Shown here: piece by piece, positions 22,522-35,160 of the stretch
How the letters are laid out: the number at the start of each line of letters is the position of its first letter
Numbering within the stretch: the first letter of the stretch is position 1
From: Neodontobutis hainanensis
Lineage: Eukaryota > Chordata > Actinopteri > Gobiiformes > Odontobutidae
Reading direction: 5' to 3'
DNA: 64,000 bases
NCBI GenBank assembly: GCA_024349245.1
Contig: JALDNG010000005.1
Coordinates: forward strand, 16,593,001 to 16,657,000
Notes under the pieces: generated by a model
The model's input: only the letters and a program-made list of their open reading frames with translations
What the model was told of the DNA's origin: nothing
The model's database searches: none
Made by a program: the position numbers and the translations under genes

Positions 22522-22761
22522 TTACAGATCTTTTTAACTTTTATAATGTATATCTAAGCCCTGGCCTCAGAGAGGAGCCACTGACTTAACTAAGATGTAT
22601 CTATAACTACAATATCTATAGAAAAAACATTATTTTATGTATTTCTTTATAGGTATCTCCCCTATTTCTAAATTTTTGCATAAAATTTATAAAAATAAAT
22701 ATCTTCAGTGAAAGATTAAATAATGGCTGGTCTAAGACATTAAATTCCCAGGTTGAGAATA

Positions 22762-24220
22762 CAGTTGTCCTCATAAGTTGAGCTGGCAGATTTTTTTATA
22801 ACACAAAAAAACTTTTTTTTTCACTCAAGTGATTAGGTCAAGCCATTTATCGTCAAACAATTGTGTTTACTCTTTTAAAATCATAATGACAGAAACAACC
22901 CCAATGACCCTGATAAAAATTTCACACACCCCAGTTCGTAATACCGTGTATTGCCACCTTTAACATCAATGACAGCTTTTAGTCTTTTGTAGTAGTTGTG
23001 GAGGAGGCTCTTGTTTTTCTCAGATGGTAAAGCTGCCTATTATTTTTGGCAGTTCCTGTAAATTCTTGGGCTTGCATGAACTGCACGTTTGAGATCTCCC
23101 CATAGTGTAGCCAATAATATTGAGGTCAGGAGACTGAGGCCAGTCCAGAACCTTCACTTTATGGTGCTGTAGCCAATGACACGTCGACTTGGCCTTGTGC
23201 TTTGGATCGTTGTCATGTTGGAACGTCCAAGTATGTCTCATGCGCAGCTTCTGGGCTGATGAGTAGAGATTTTCCTCCAGTATTTTCTGATAACAAGCTG
23301 CATTCATCTTTTCCTGTGCCTTTGTAGCTCACACCTCCCCAAAACATCAGAGATCCAGCGCCATGTTTCACAGTAGGAATGGTGTACCTTTCATCATAGG
23401 TCTTGGTTGTGGCCAAAGACTTAAATGTTGGTCTCATCCCTCCAAATAACTTTGTTTCCAGAAGTTTCGAGGTTTGTCTCTGTGCTGTTGTAAGCAGGAT
23501 GCTTTGTGGCATAGTAATGGCTTTCGCGACCATGCAGCCCACTTTTCTTATTGTGCATCTTGAAACAGCCACACCACTTTTTTGTAATTCAGCTGTTATT
23601 TGTGGGTTTTTCTTTGCGTCCTAAACAATTTTCCTGGCAGTTGTGGCTGAAATCTTTGTTGGTCTACTTGACCTTGGTTTGGTTTCAACAGAATCCTTCC
23701 TTTTCCACTTCCTAATTAGAGTTTACTGATTGGCATTCTCAATTCCTTAGATTTTTTTTATATACCTTTTCTGTTTTATACAGTTGAATTACCTTTTCCC
23801 GCAGATCCTTTGACAGTTCTTTTGCTTTTTCTATGACTAAGAATACATAAACATCAGTGCAGCACTGGATGAAAGATTCAAGGTTCTGTCAGGAGCCCAG
23901 AAACCCACTGACCTTTTAAACACATGCACTGATTACAAACAGATCAAAGGTGAGGATGGTTACCTTTAGCAGCCATTCAAACCTGTGTGCATGTTATCAG
24001 GCCAAAATCTCCAGGGTATGGGTATGTACACTTTTGAGTCATTTGAGTAGTTTCTCTTGTCATTTTGATTTAAAAAGAGTAAACACCATTATTTGATAAT
24101 TAATGAATTCACCCAACCACTAATTATGAGTAAAAGAAAGATTTTTGTGTTATTATTCATTTTCAATTGGTCAGAAAATAACAAATTATGCCATGGTATG
24201 TAAACTTATGAGCACAACCG
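22762..24220 (-). mobile_element. Full-size Tc1-like transposon, inactive
   Basis: Terminal repeats are recognisable (cagttgtcctcataagtt on the left, complement of cggttgtgctcataagttt on the right) with flanking TA at 22760-22761 and 24221-24222. The element is 1459 bp. The minus strand holds transposase pieces in two frames (TFQHDNDPKHKAKSTCHWLQ and LDWPQSPDLNIIGYTMGRSQ in one, VKHGAGSLMFWGGVSYKGTG in another). Frameshifts and a destroyed third-block Glu region show it is dead. Subterminal sequence contains further inverted copies, as is common in this group. It is the best local reference for the fragments at 14760 and 17776. Confidence 0.9.
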
Positions 24221-24222
24221 TA

Positions 24223-26424
24223 ACTATGACTATTACTATATAACATATATAAACTTACTGTCTGCCGAGGCATGCGTTTGCGACTCTCATCTTTCACAAA
24301 CAAAGACATGCAAAAAGCGCATTTAAAAAGGCCCTCCTCAAATTGCTTGCTCCTCTCTTCAGTTCTACTGTAGACAGTAGAAGACAGTAGAACATGCCCA
24401 TCTCTGCAAGACACAATTTCTGATAATGCAGCTGCAGTTTAGTACATGGTATTTCTCCTCATAATAAATCAGGCCCTATGTGTATTTGAACATAGAGACA
24501 ACATAGATACAAGGCAGTGAACATTCAGCATTTTTTTTTTACCCACTAAAAGCATACAGTTGAGAATGCCTTCTCTACAGTCTAGAGGATCTCTAGACGT
24601 CGTTCATACTTGACATCCACCTGGAGGTTGTTGCCTGCAGGGTATCCTCCAGGAGAAATGTGGATAGCTTTCATAGATTCAGCACCTCTGGTTCAGCTAG
24701 TTAGCCCTAAAGATTGGTACATAGAACCATCTGTGAGAGCTTCCACAGATTCCATGGTACTTTTAAATAAATACCTGGAGGTGATTGGATGAACCACTTG
24801 TCTGTTACTGCCTATTACTGGGCCATTTTTACCAATCGGAGCAAAGCCAGGTTGTTTACATTAGTAGTGTTAAACAGTCACTTTCTCGTCAAACCTAAAA
24901 CACATCCAATGTCTGCATGACCAGATGGCTCTCAGTGAGTTACGGTAAAATCCAGTGGATAGTGCATTTCTGAAAAGGGCTTAACTTGCCTTACACCTTA
25001 AGAAGCTTGGATAGTCTCCACCTCTCTGTGACCTGTCAACTTTCATGACATTTATGGTAAATGTCCAAAAGTTTAACATTTTAGCTTGTCTTTGCTTTTT
25101 CCTCTTTTTTCCAGGTTCATGTCATGTCCCACCAGTGTTAACCTCTGCCACGTTAATGTTGTCCCATGAGCTGGCACGGTGCCGGTGTCGTCCTACTACA
25201 CTTTGTTGGGATCACACGGCTGAGGGACAGTTAAAACTGAGAGGCAGAAAGGTGGATAAGAGTGCACTGTCATTGGCTGTAAATCTGGACGTCAGAGGTC
25301 AAAGCTCTTAGGTTAATAATATGTTTGGCTTTGGATATAAGGCCTGAAAGCGCAGGTATGTAGGGTAGTAGATGTGTAGAATTTATGGATATATGCGCAT
25401 AAAATACATATATAGTAATTGAGGAAGTAGTTTGTGGTCCTTTTGGTCGTTCTCATTCTTCCACAAATAGAACATTTGGAAATATAGCAGTGCATTACCA
25501 GTGGCTCGCATGATCCGGTTTTTCAGGGTTGTAAGGATCTTTGTTTGTGCATGAAAACATTTCCCTCTGATTTGAAAGATCCATAAGCTTGTAGCTTGGT
25601 AACTTAGAAAGAAAAACAAGCTTCTGTGGCATTGATACACCTTATCCCAGGTTCTGACGGCTGCCAACTACTTCCAAAGGTCTTAGCCAGATGACGTCTT
25701 AGCAAAACAAATATTAAGGCAGCAGCAGAGTTTGGCTTTGTTCTGCAAACTACGACAAAACACACAAATGTGAGATTTTGACTTGGCAGGAACTAGGCAA
25801 TATTCCCAACAATGGCCAACTTTTGTCCAAAATAGTGGTCACATAGATTAGTTTTTTATAGTGATTATTTGTACAACCATAGCCAGTTGTTCTATTCATA
25901 CCAGAGTTTTCTTTATTATTTTTCAAATCTTGCTACATGGGCACACAGTGACAGGCAGTGACATAAGGATAAGGAAGTGACTCAGACATTTTGGTTTTAG
26001 AATTGCATTTGGCTGTGAAATAAATGAAGAACAGTAAATCATGTCTATATATGTCTAATACATGAACCAGTGACCACAACCCTAACATAACGAGCTAGCA
26101 TATGACTTCTGTAGTGGCAAATGTGGGGCCATCTTTCCCACAAGTAAAGCGTAGGAAAGTCATGCAACAGGTCAAGGATCTGAAGCACATTTGGCTGAAG
26201 TCAAGTTTGTAGTTCCAAATAGCCTTCCATTTATCCTCCTCAATAGTCACACCTAATTCAGTTTGTGTCACATCTAAAACAACCAGGGCATCCGCCTGAT
26301 TCAGCACATTGTAAAAGAAAGTACTTGTCCTTTTAGCTACTGAGTCTTAACGTACTTGATTTATCCCACTTTTTAATACTTTTGGCTTCATTTCTGTTGG
26401 ATAAATAATGGCATGGTGAAATCT
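24223..26424. other. Gene-poor stretch with one exon-like island
   Basis: Unique-looking AT-rich DNA. Apart from the island at 25108-25311, only short chance ORFs are present and no repeat family was recognised. Confidence 0.45.
25108..25311 (+). other. Exon-like open segment after a strong acceptor (unrecognised)
   Basis: A long pyrimidine tract ending tcttttttccag is followed by about 66 open codons, beginning SCHVPPVLTSATLMLSHELA and ending DVRGQSS, then TAG at 25309. The segment is distinctly richer in G+C than its surroundings and cysteine-containing, as expected of a terminal exon of a secreted protein. No family was recognised and no upstream exon could be linked with certainty. Confidence 0.25.
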
Positions 26425-26525
26425 CTGGTTTCCTCTCACCGTCTAAAGACATGCATGTTCAGGTAAACTGATAAATCTCAGTTGCCCATTATAAACGTAC
26501 AGTATGTGGGAGTGAGTGATTTTCA
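26425..26525 (+). repeat. SINE body fragment (mermaid-like)
   Basis: Carries 'tttcctctcaccgtctaaag', 'acatgcatgttcaggtaaac' and 'ttgcccattataaacg', matching 37845-37910 of the nearly complete copy. Truncated at both ends. Confidence 0.6.
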
Positions 26526-26756
26526 GGCAGTAGCCTCTATAACTCCAAGGGAGCACTCACACAAGCAATCCTTACTGTGACCAAGCACGTTTCACGCATA
26601 AAACATGGCACATTTGAACACTGATTTAAATGCAATTGTTTTTGGAGTTTGGCATAGTTGGACGAGGTAGGTCCAATCCCAATTTACCACATCAAAATAA
26701 TAATACATTGAGCTGTCCATAAACCTTAAGCTCTGAGTTCAGCATCAGATTGATAA

Positions 26757-27240
26757 TAATAATACATTTTATTTCTAATGCGCCTTTCTGAACACTCAAG
26801 GTCGCCTTACAACAATAGTAAAAACACAATGGCACATAATTAAAATACTCAAAAACAACAATTAAAAGCAAGATTTAAGTAATTTTAGTAAGTAATTTAT
26901 ATTTATATAGCACCTTTCTCAGATAATTATCACAAAGTGCTTTACAACAGTGTTTTTACATGAAGTTTCAACTCACCCCATTTACACACATTCTCTCCTG
27001 GGACAGACAGAGAGGCGGGCAGCCACACAACCGGCGCTCACAACCTTCTCCTCCCACCACCAAACACAACTCCACAGTCACACACATTCATACACCAGTG
27101 CTACGGACACTGGAGGCAAGGTGGGTTAAGTGTCTTGCCCAAGGACACAACGACAGTATGAACTGTGGGGAGAGCGGGAATCGAACCTACTACCTTCCGG
27201 TTGAAGGACGGCCGCTCTACCACTGAGCCACTGCCGCCCA
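26757..27240 (-). mobile_element. tRNA-derived SINE (probably V-SINE type), minus strand
   Basis: Read from 27240 leftwards, the head has a Pol III A box (tggctcagtggtagag) and B box (ggttcgattcc). A central 'gtgtccttgggcaagacact' block follows, then a tail with 'gctatataaatataaat' near 26900. This order of tRNA head, conserved central block and LINE-like tail is characteristic of the V-SINE group in fish. A second tail-like piece (26757-26830, 'aaggcgcattagaaataaa' on the minus strand) suggests a neighbouring older copy. The family name is inferred. Confidence 0.75.
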
Positions 27241-30200
27241 ACAAGAACAACAATAAAAAAACAACAAATTGCGATCTACAATTATCTTAATCCCATAAAT
27301 GGGTTGCCAATATTTATTCATATTTCACTTTGCGTACCTATTCTTTTTTCTGTTCTATTTGATTTTGGCCGTCCTTCTGTGTAAGCAGTTGTAGACAGCA
27401 CTAGAAAAGACACTTTCTGACTGATATTTTTGGAGCCTTGGATTCCATGTTGACGAGCGGTGAAGCCCAACAAGACACTGGGATCATCCATTAGGTCAGA
27501 CCCCTTGTAGGCGCGTATATATGATCTTAAGGTCTCATTATTTTCCCACATATCAATCCTATATCCAAATTAAGTGATGAAAAATGTCAGTTAAAAAAAT
27601 TGCACATTGCATGTTTGACAAATTATCAAATCCCAAAAAAAAGGTTTTGCAATATTCCTCTTGTTGCATGTTTTTTTTTTTCAGCGGTTGTATTACTTCA
27701 CTTGATTACCTGCTTCAATTAAATCAATTTTATTTTTAAACACAAAAAACAACAATAATTGCATAAAGATGAAGGAATCCAAAAACCATGATACAAATAA
27801 TTATCATGTACCCATACTGTATATGAATAATTGTAGTTTATTGTGAATGTAAAAGCCATATGCCCATCAGACTGTGACACTCCAGCTCATGTAAACTCAC
27901 TCAATGACAACACTTCTCTCACCACCCACTACTTCGCACTCATCCTTTCTCTTGTCTCTCATGTTTCCTCTGCCCGTTACTATCACCCTGATCATTATCA
28001 CTCTGATGGAGAGCAGAGCGGCCGCCCACATGGCTCAGCTCAGAGTCTCCCAACAGCAGCGGCAGCACGGGAGAAAGAAAAATGAAAACCACAGGCTCTA
28101 TAAAGTAGGTCTAAATTTAGAATCGTCCAGTCCTTTTTTCTCCGGTCCTTATAAAGAGTTGCGAGTGGATCCGGCTGGACAATCCTCCACAGCCCCCTCA
28201 AGACGGAGCACATCACGCAGTATGTTTTGAGGGAGCTTAGCGACGTTTTTTTTCCTCTTTACACAAGAGGGTAAATAATGTCGGGAGGAACATACTAAAA
28301 TAGGAGAGGTTTGAGGAAACTTACAAAAGAAAAAAACGAACAGGGTAATAAAAAATGACAGGGGAGTTCCTCAGTATAAGACCATTTCAGATACAGCCCC
28401 AAACATGTGGCTAAAAATATCAGTCAGGATAGCTTATGCATTTTGAATTGATATCAGGGTAAATCTGCAGCCTCCGTTTGAAGATGCCCCTTTTTGGCTA
28501 TGTCTTAATTCGGTAATCCTGTCTAACTTGCAGAAAACGCTTTTTTCTCCAGAGACAATTTATTGGCTTCTAAACTTGGACGTGTCTTAAAGGACTAGAT
28601 TTGGCATTCGCTGACAGTTTGAGGACACAAAACAGTCATTGTCTCCTAAAACAAAGAGTCTAACACATTGTTTTGGGCATATACGTTGACATAAAACATA
28701 CTCAAGCCAGATTTATTGGTTAGACTTCATGATGTGGTGCCTGGTATACCAAACTGTTTTCCTTTGTTAGAAAGGAGGACAGTCTGGTACCTTTCTTACA
28801 GCAAATCTATTCCTCTGCGATTTTGTGGACAGTCCAATCAGAAGCATGGCTAGTCCAGAACATTCAACATGGCGGACGCTGCTAAGAAATGCAGTTTATT
28901 TCTGCTCTCGGTTTTGAAAAACTAGCAAAGAATGAAAACAAGCTCTACTGCTGGCCATGTTAACGAGCAGCACTAACGTGGCTTTCTTGTTGAAAACCAG
29001 CTGTGAGGTTTTGCCTTTTTTCGCATCACACCCAGCGTTTCTCTGATTGGTTAACATTCCTCTTTTAAACCCCGCCCTTGAAATTGAATGTAAGCAACAA
29101 GGTACCAACTTCTTTGAATCGAATAGAAAAAGAGTTAGTCACGGCTGGCCAGGATAGCTGATGGGGTTAGACTGATGAAACTTTATATATTCGGTATTTG
29201 ACGTTCATCACATTTTGATCTTGATAAGAGAGAAATGCTTAGGCTTTGTGTACTTCAAACTAGACAAGCCTCTGCTGGGAAGATAATCAGTTTGTGTGAC
29301 ACCTGCAGATCCTCCAGAGTAGCATTAAGAGAGGGCATGTGACGTTTATATAGTGTGACTGGGGCTGTCAGCGGAGTGTGTGGATTCACTGCCGTCAACT
29401 TTTTTTTTTTTTTGGGGGGGGGTTTGACTAATGTAGTTATGTGCCGTACTTTTTACTGCTCAGTAAAACAACCCAGACTATCTCTTGTTCTGCAGACATT
29501 CTCCAGACGTTTGCATGTATGAACACAAATGTCAAAAGAGGAAAGTCCAGATGTGATTCTCCTGAAACCCTTCAGGAAACGTGTATGAAGTCTTAAAGGT
29601 AACATCATTTGTTGTCAAACCAAAGGCTGCAATTTAAAATCCAAACTGGTTATTTTTTTAAATTTTTTATTAGTCTTTGTAATTACTATTTGTGAAGTCC
29701 ATGATTGAACATTCCTGCCTTTTGTGTTCACCTTGTGCAGCAGCTGGATTCTTGCAGGATTTGTGAGGTCACAAACTATAATCCATCTTGTCCTGCTGTG
29801 GGCAATGAAATTTAATTTGACCCAATGTTCAGACCAATGGTGTGGAAGTGCCAGGAGTTATTAGCATTTTTAGTATTGATATACACTACATATTTTTTTC
29901 CAGATATAATTTTAGACAAAAAGATTAAAGATTGCAGCTGATTGGTGTCATAAAAATTAACTCCCTGGTCTCTCTCATAACATATTCACAATCCAACAGC
30001 TGTGTGTCATCACTGCAAGCGCCAAATGTGATTTACTCTTGTCTCGAGTGCTGCTGAAGTACCCGTCTGCTACATTACATCAGCTGCACTTTTTCCTTCC
30101 TCTCAAAAAACCCTTTAAGTCATCTGTGCAAAATATGTGCTCTCCAAATGCCTTATCAAAGGATCCAGCAACAGCTCACCTATGGCTCCATAATTTAGAC

Positions 30201-31163
30201 CCACAAAGGGTTCACCACTCTCGCTGGGAGGTAAATAAGCAGCCATTTTCACAGCTGTCCTTGTATGCCAGCGCTGACAGCTCAGAGTTCAGAAGTCAAA
30301 CAGAGGACAAATGGTTTACTGCAGGTTTTATTGTCTCTTTTTACACCTGTTGCCTACTGTCCTGCTTGGTGTGTGTGGGATTGGGACCACACACAGTTGT
30401 TTGGTTGAGCTTGAATGAGCAGAGGCCATTGATAGTGTTTGTATAATGGACCAATAGACTGATGTTATGCAAGGTTTAAAATTGTAATAGATGCCGAGTA
30501 AATGGAGTCAAAAGTGACATATCTTAAAAATGTGAAGTATCACATTGGTATTATACAAGTAGAATAGTAATAGAAACAGGTGATTGCCAATGAATTTCAT
30601 TGACAGTTGCATTACCCGCAAGGCTTCTACATATAGACCCATATCATTTCAATGGTAGGATTAGCATCAGCCACCAAACATTGCAAATTGCGTATAAACA
30701 CAATGGTTTTGACAAATGTCCTCAACGGATGTCACATGTTTAATGCCAGAGCCTCAGCGAGAACAACTAACAAGATAATATCATTATTTTTAAATCAGGG
30801 ATATTAGCTAATTAAATTGTATCGTGGTTTAGTAGCCATACGTAACTAGCTAATGAATTAGCTTATGTTGTAGCAATTATGCTAAATAATAAATTGCTAC
30901 ACTAATTTATCCTTATTTTTTTTTTGTACTGATGCACTGTTTTCTTTTCTCACCAACTTATGATAATGTCACACCTGGAAGGGTCATTATATCCATGTTC
31001 TGTGGCCTAAATAACATGCTCAATACAGCTTTAGATAAAAAAAACAAGTGTAACAATTTTCTCTAAATTGTGGACAATTCTTTAACATCATCATTGTAAT
31101 GTATAGAACCTCAAAAAGAACAATACAATTTCAAGACTAAATAAAACACTCTAGATCAGTGTT
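27241..31163. other. Gene-poor stretch, 3.9 kb
   Basis: No securely supported gene. A local G+C-rich patch at 27960-28220 contains an open frame (27904-28230) and two TATA-like boxes (ctataaag near 28097, ttataaag near 28150), so a small promoter is conceivable. A T-run followed by a G-run lies at 29400-29421. A 135-codon ORF at 30039-30446 shows no family resemblance or splice context and is treated as chance. Confidence 0.4.
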
Positions 31164-31255
31164 TTTCAATCAGTGTGCTGCGGTACACTAGTGTGCCATG
31201 AGAGATCGTCAGGTGTGCCGTGGAAAATTATTCAATTTCACCTGATTGGTCCTCT
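31164..31255 (+). mobile_element. hAT-like terminal fragment
   Basis: Starts cagtgtttttcaatcagtgt, followed by 'gccatgagagatcgtcagg' and 'tgtgccgtgg'. This closely resembles the cagtg-type 5' ends of hAT/Charlie-related non-autonomous elements found in many vertebrates. The opposite end was not located. Confidence 0.55.
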
Positions 31256-33254
31256 AAGCGTGCTTAACTTCTACACTTGTAAACATTTGTTTTATTGTCA
31301 AGCCCTGGTGTCTAAAAGTGCACAAAACTGAAAGCACAAAAACGCCATACCAAAACAGCACAGGTTCCATAAGATCTCCCAGACAACTCAGCACAAGAGA
31401 GCAGTCTCGAAGCTTCAGCGTCAAACTCTGCACCAGGGACAAAGCAGCATCACTCCTCACAGCTGCTCGGTCTCGGTACGTAACAGATCAACAGTGTCAG
31501 TTTGTGGTTGTAAAGGCCCCACTGAGACAGGAAGCTCAGCTGTCAGGAGCTGTCAGCACTGGGCCTCTCTTTTCTTAACGGAACCTGTTAAAGTTACCCC
31601 CTCCTTCCCTGTTCTTTCTGCCCCACAACAGTGACTGTCTGCGTTTGAGGTCAAAGTGGACACCCTCCTTGTTTGGAGCAAGCATGTTGCCCAGAGATAA
31701 GAAAATTGGCAGCAAACCAGAAACCTCCTCATGAAAAACACATCTTTAAGCTACTTCTAAATCATTACCATTGATCATTAACTCACCCCTTTTTTCATAA
31801 GCTCTTTTATCTCATCTCTCTCACCCTTGTGTTCCAGTTGTGTGGCACATGCAACAGCAAAAATGCGAGTCACTGTGTTGCATTCTGACTTTTATTATTT
31901 TTTAAAGCAGAACAGCTTCTAGTGTGATTTACAATATACACTGTACTTGTTACTTGATGGGGCAATGTAAATTAACAACAGTGCTAGATATAATCAAAAG
32001 AATACAGATCATTTGTATAAATATACTCCAATGTGGTATTCAAAACCCACTAGTCATCTTTTGTTTTTGCATGTACTGCTATGCATGCTTATCCCAAAAC
32101 ATGGACAGAGCCATAAAGCATAGGATTCACACGTAATATGTCACTGAATTTCTGTCCTATTTATGTTTAAAGGTGCTTTACCTGAGTCCAGCCTTTGCCA
32201 AAACCGTAATAGAGGTAGTTGGCTCAGATAGAACTCTCTCCTCACTCTTACAAACCCTCCCTTTTTCGCACTACTTCACATGCATGCAATAAAGCATGTC
32301 TCTCTCATACATGCACACTCCACTAATATTTATGTGCGTTTTAGTTCTTCTTTGGTCCCTTGTGCACGTTGCTTCTTTGTTGTCAGTATCTGTTTTTCAA
32401 ATGACAGTGGGATATAGCCACCTTACTGGTTAGACTTTCCGTAGCCATGCTTCACTGTTTACAAGATGTGCAGACGCTTTGTGGATTTATAGCAGCAGCC
32501 AATGGGGCTCATCCTCTTTTCTGAGAATGTAATAGGCTAAGAACAGGTGACCCACTCAGGAAAAGAAAGCTTCTTGCTTCTTGGTTTTGCAAAAATAAAA
32601 AGCACTGTAAAAAGACGTACACAGCATGTAGAAATTAGATTTTTACATAAATTACTGCTTTTGCAACATACTTTATGGGATAAAATGATTTTCACTCAAA
32701 TACAAAAAGAATAAGTTAGGTACTGGATCTTAAGGCTGTCTCATGCAAACCCCTTCTATGCCTAACTTTTCTTTTTCTAACAGCTTGCCTTGATGAGATT
32801 GATTAGAGAGGGCCCTAATAATTAACATGTGTTTGGTTTTGATTTCATCAGACACTTTTTCTGTCATTTTCTTTTGGCCCGTTGTGTCATGAACTTGTGT
32901 GACATGTACATAATACATCACACTAGAAGTTGTAGAAGTCTTTGGATTGATGCAGCATAATATGTGCTATGTAATAGAAGGCATTAACAGATTAAAAGGC
33001 AGAGTGAGACGGGATGTTGGTGGGAAATTTCCACCAATATCACAGAAAGGAGCAAACATAAAATAAGCTACTGTCTAGCTTTGTCAGGGCCCTGTTACTA
33101 ATGTTTTTGGTTAAAGCCAGGAACACTACACACACACCACATGTCGGCACCGAGGTATGATGTAAGAAAGAGGAATATCCTGCAACAAGAAGTGAAGCCA
33201 CTGTGCACCTATTAAACCATTATATAATTTTTGGTTACATGTCTGGCCCCTTTT
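31256..33254. other. Gene-poor stretch, 2 kb
   Basis: AT-rich DNA with short overlapping ORFs on both strands near 31254-31741, none recognisable. Nothing else could be assigned. Confidence 0.4.
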
Positions 33255-35160
33255 TGGGCAAGACAAGACGTTAATTTTGTACAGCCCAATATCACATCTG
33301 CCTAAAAGGGCTTAACAGGATCCACTCCCAGGATGGACAGGCCTGTGAATGTGAATGTGTCCAGGACATTTGAAAACAATAGAAATACACCGAATATCTT
33401 TACAAAAAAAACATTTATATTGGCAGTGTCCAGTGTTCACTCTGTATGTAGAATGGTGGGTGGGACCCCAGCCAACATCAAGGTAGATAACAGATGGGTT
33501 GGAGGTCCTCATACTGAAACAGAGTCCTGGGGCGCTCTGTAAAAAGTGCTAAATACTACTGCAACAATAGGCGGCTGTAATAATATAATGAGAGGTTGAG
33601 AGTGTACCTACGGCTACAACCAGTGTGAGCGTGTACCTACGGCTACAACCAGTGTGAGTGTGTATCTACAGATACAACCAGTGTGAGTGTGTACCTACGG
33701 CTACAACCAGTGTGAGCGTGTATCTACAGATACAACCAGTGTGAGCGTGTACCTACGGCTACAGCCAGTGTGAGTGTGTACCTACGGCTACAACCAGTGT
33801 GAGCGTGTACCTACGGCTACAACCAGTGTGAGTGTGTACCTACAGATACAACCAGTGTGAGTGTGTACCTATGGCTACAACCAGTGTGAACGTGTACCTA
33901 CAGATACAACCAGTGTGAGTGTGTACCTACGGCTACAACCAGTGTGAGTGTGTACCTACAGATACAACCAGTGTGAGTGTGTACCTATGGCTACAACCAG
34001 TGTGAACGTGTACCTACAGATACAACCAGTGTGAGTGTGTACCTACAGATACAACCAGTGTGAGTGTGTACCTACGGCTACAACCAGTGTGAGCGTGTAC
34101 CTACGGCTACAGCCAGTGTGAGCGTGTACCTACAGATACAACCAGTGTGAGTGTGTACCTACGGCTACAACCAGTGTGAGCGTGTACCTACGGCTACAAC
34201 CAGTGTGAGCGTGTACCTACGGCTACAGCCAGTGTGGCGTGTACCTACGGCTACAACCAGTGTGGCGTGTACCTCACGGCTACAGCCAGTGTGAGTGTGT
34301 ACCTACGGCTACAACCAGTGTGAGCGTGTACCTACGGCTACAACCAGTGTGAGTGTGTACCTACAGATACAACCAGTGTGAGTGTGTACCTATGGCTACA
34401 ACCAGTGTGAACGTGTACCTACAGATACAACCAGTGTGAGTGTGTACCTACGGCTACAACCAGTGTGAGTGTGTACCTACAGATACAACCAGTGTGAGTG
34501 TGTACCTATGGCTACAACCAGTGTGAACGTGTACCTACAGATACAACCAGTGTGAGTGTGTACCTACAGATACAACCAGTGTGAGTGTGTACCTACGGCT
34601 ACAACCAGTGTGAGCGTGTACCTACGGCTACAGCCAGTGTGAGCGTGTACCTACAGATACAACCAGTGTGAGTGTGTACCTACGGCTACAACCAGTGTGA
34701 GCGTGTACCTACGGCTACAACCAGTGTGAGCGTGTACCTACGGCTACAGCCAGTGTGAGCGTGTACCTACGGCTACAACCAGTGTGAGCGTGTACCTACG
34801 GCTACAGCCAGTGTGAGCGTGTACCTACGGCTACAGCCAGTGTGAGCGTGTACCTACGGCTACAGCCAGTGTGAGCGTGTACCTACAGATACAACCAATG
34901 TGAGTGTGTACCTACGGCTACAACCAGTGTGAGCGTGTACCTACAGATACAACCAGTGTGAGCGTGTACCTACAGATACAACCAGTGTGAGTGTGTACCT
35001 ATGATCAATCAGTCTCCATACATTTGGGTAAATAAGTATGTTTTGAGTTTGCTTTTGAATTCCTAAAATTGAAGTCAGCTCACTGCACTTCCACCGGGAG
35101 CCCATTCCATAAAAAAGGGGCTCTATAAGAAAATCCTCTGTAGCCAGCAGACTGTGGTAG
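33255..35160. repeat. Dispersed fish repeat of unassigned class, expanded by a minisatellite
   Basis: The left flank ('acagcccaatatcacatctg', then 'cctaaaagggctt') and the right flank ('aaataagtatgttttgagtt', 'cattccataaaaaaggggct') read like two halves of a frequent teleost interspersed repeat. The 29-bp array at 33597-35003 sits between them. The class, and the idea that both flanks belong to one insertion, are inferences from remembered repeat text. Confidence 0.4.
33597..35003 (+). repeat. 29-bp minisatellite, about 48 units
   Basis: The consensus unit is gtacctacggctacaaccag followed by tgtgagcgt. Units are perfectly phased at 29 bp, except two of 28 bp and one with an extra base near 34230-34275. 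Variants alternate: cggctac, agatac or tggctac; caacc or cagcc; gagcg, gagtg or gaacg. A block at 33755-34236 recurs at 34276-34757 (offset 521) with no difference seen by eye. The unit is not a multiple of three and has stops in every frame, so it is not coding. It lacks spacers, so it is not a CRISPR array. Confidence 0.97.

Larger units (their letters stand above)
18498..22759. other. Gene-poor stretch after tada3
   Basis: AT-rich sequence without a securely supported gene. It contains a possible signal-peptide exon at 19496-19576, a SINE fragment at 21365-21500, an exon-like island at 22441-22521, and assorted short ORFs with no family resemblance. No tRNA, rRNA or CRISPR-like structure was seen. 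Confidence 0.5.

Noticed and set aside
27165..27240. tRNA-like sequence with A and B boxes
   Set aside because: It continues into a SINE body and tail and does not fold into a complete tRNA; it is a SINE head.
30039..30446. 135-codon plus-strand ORF
   Set aside because: No family resemblance, no splice context, ordinary base composition; best explained as chance.
33597..35003. 29-bp direct repeats resembling CRISPR repeats in length
   Set aside because: Units are directly contiguous with no unique spacers, vary in sequence, and lie in a vertebrate genome; this is a minisatellite.
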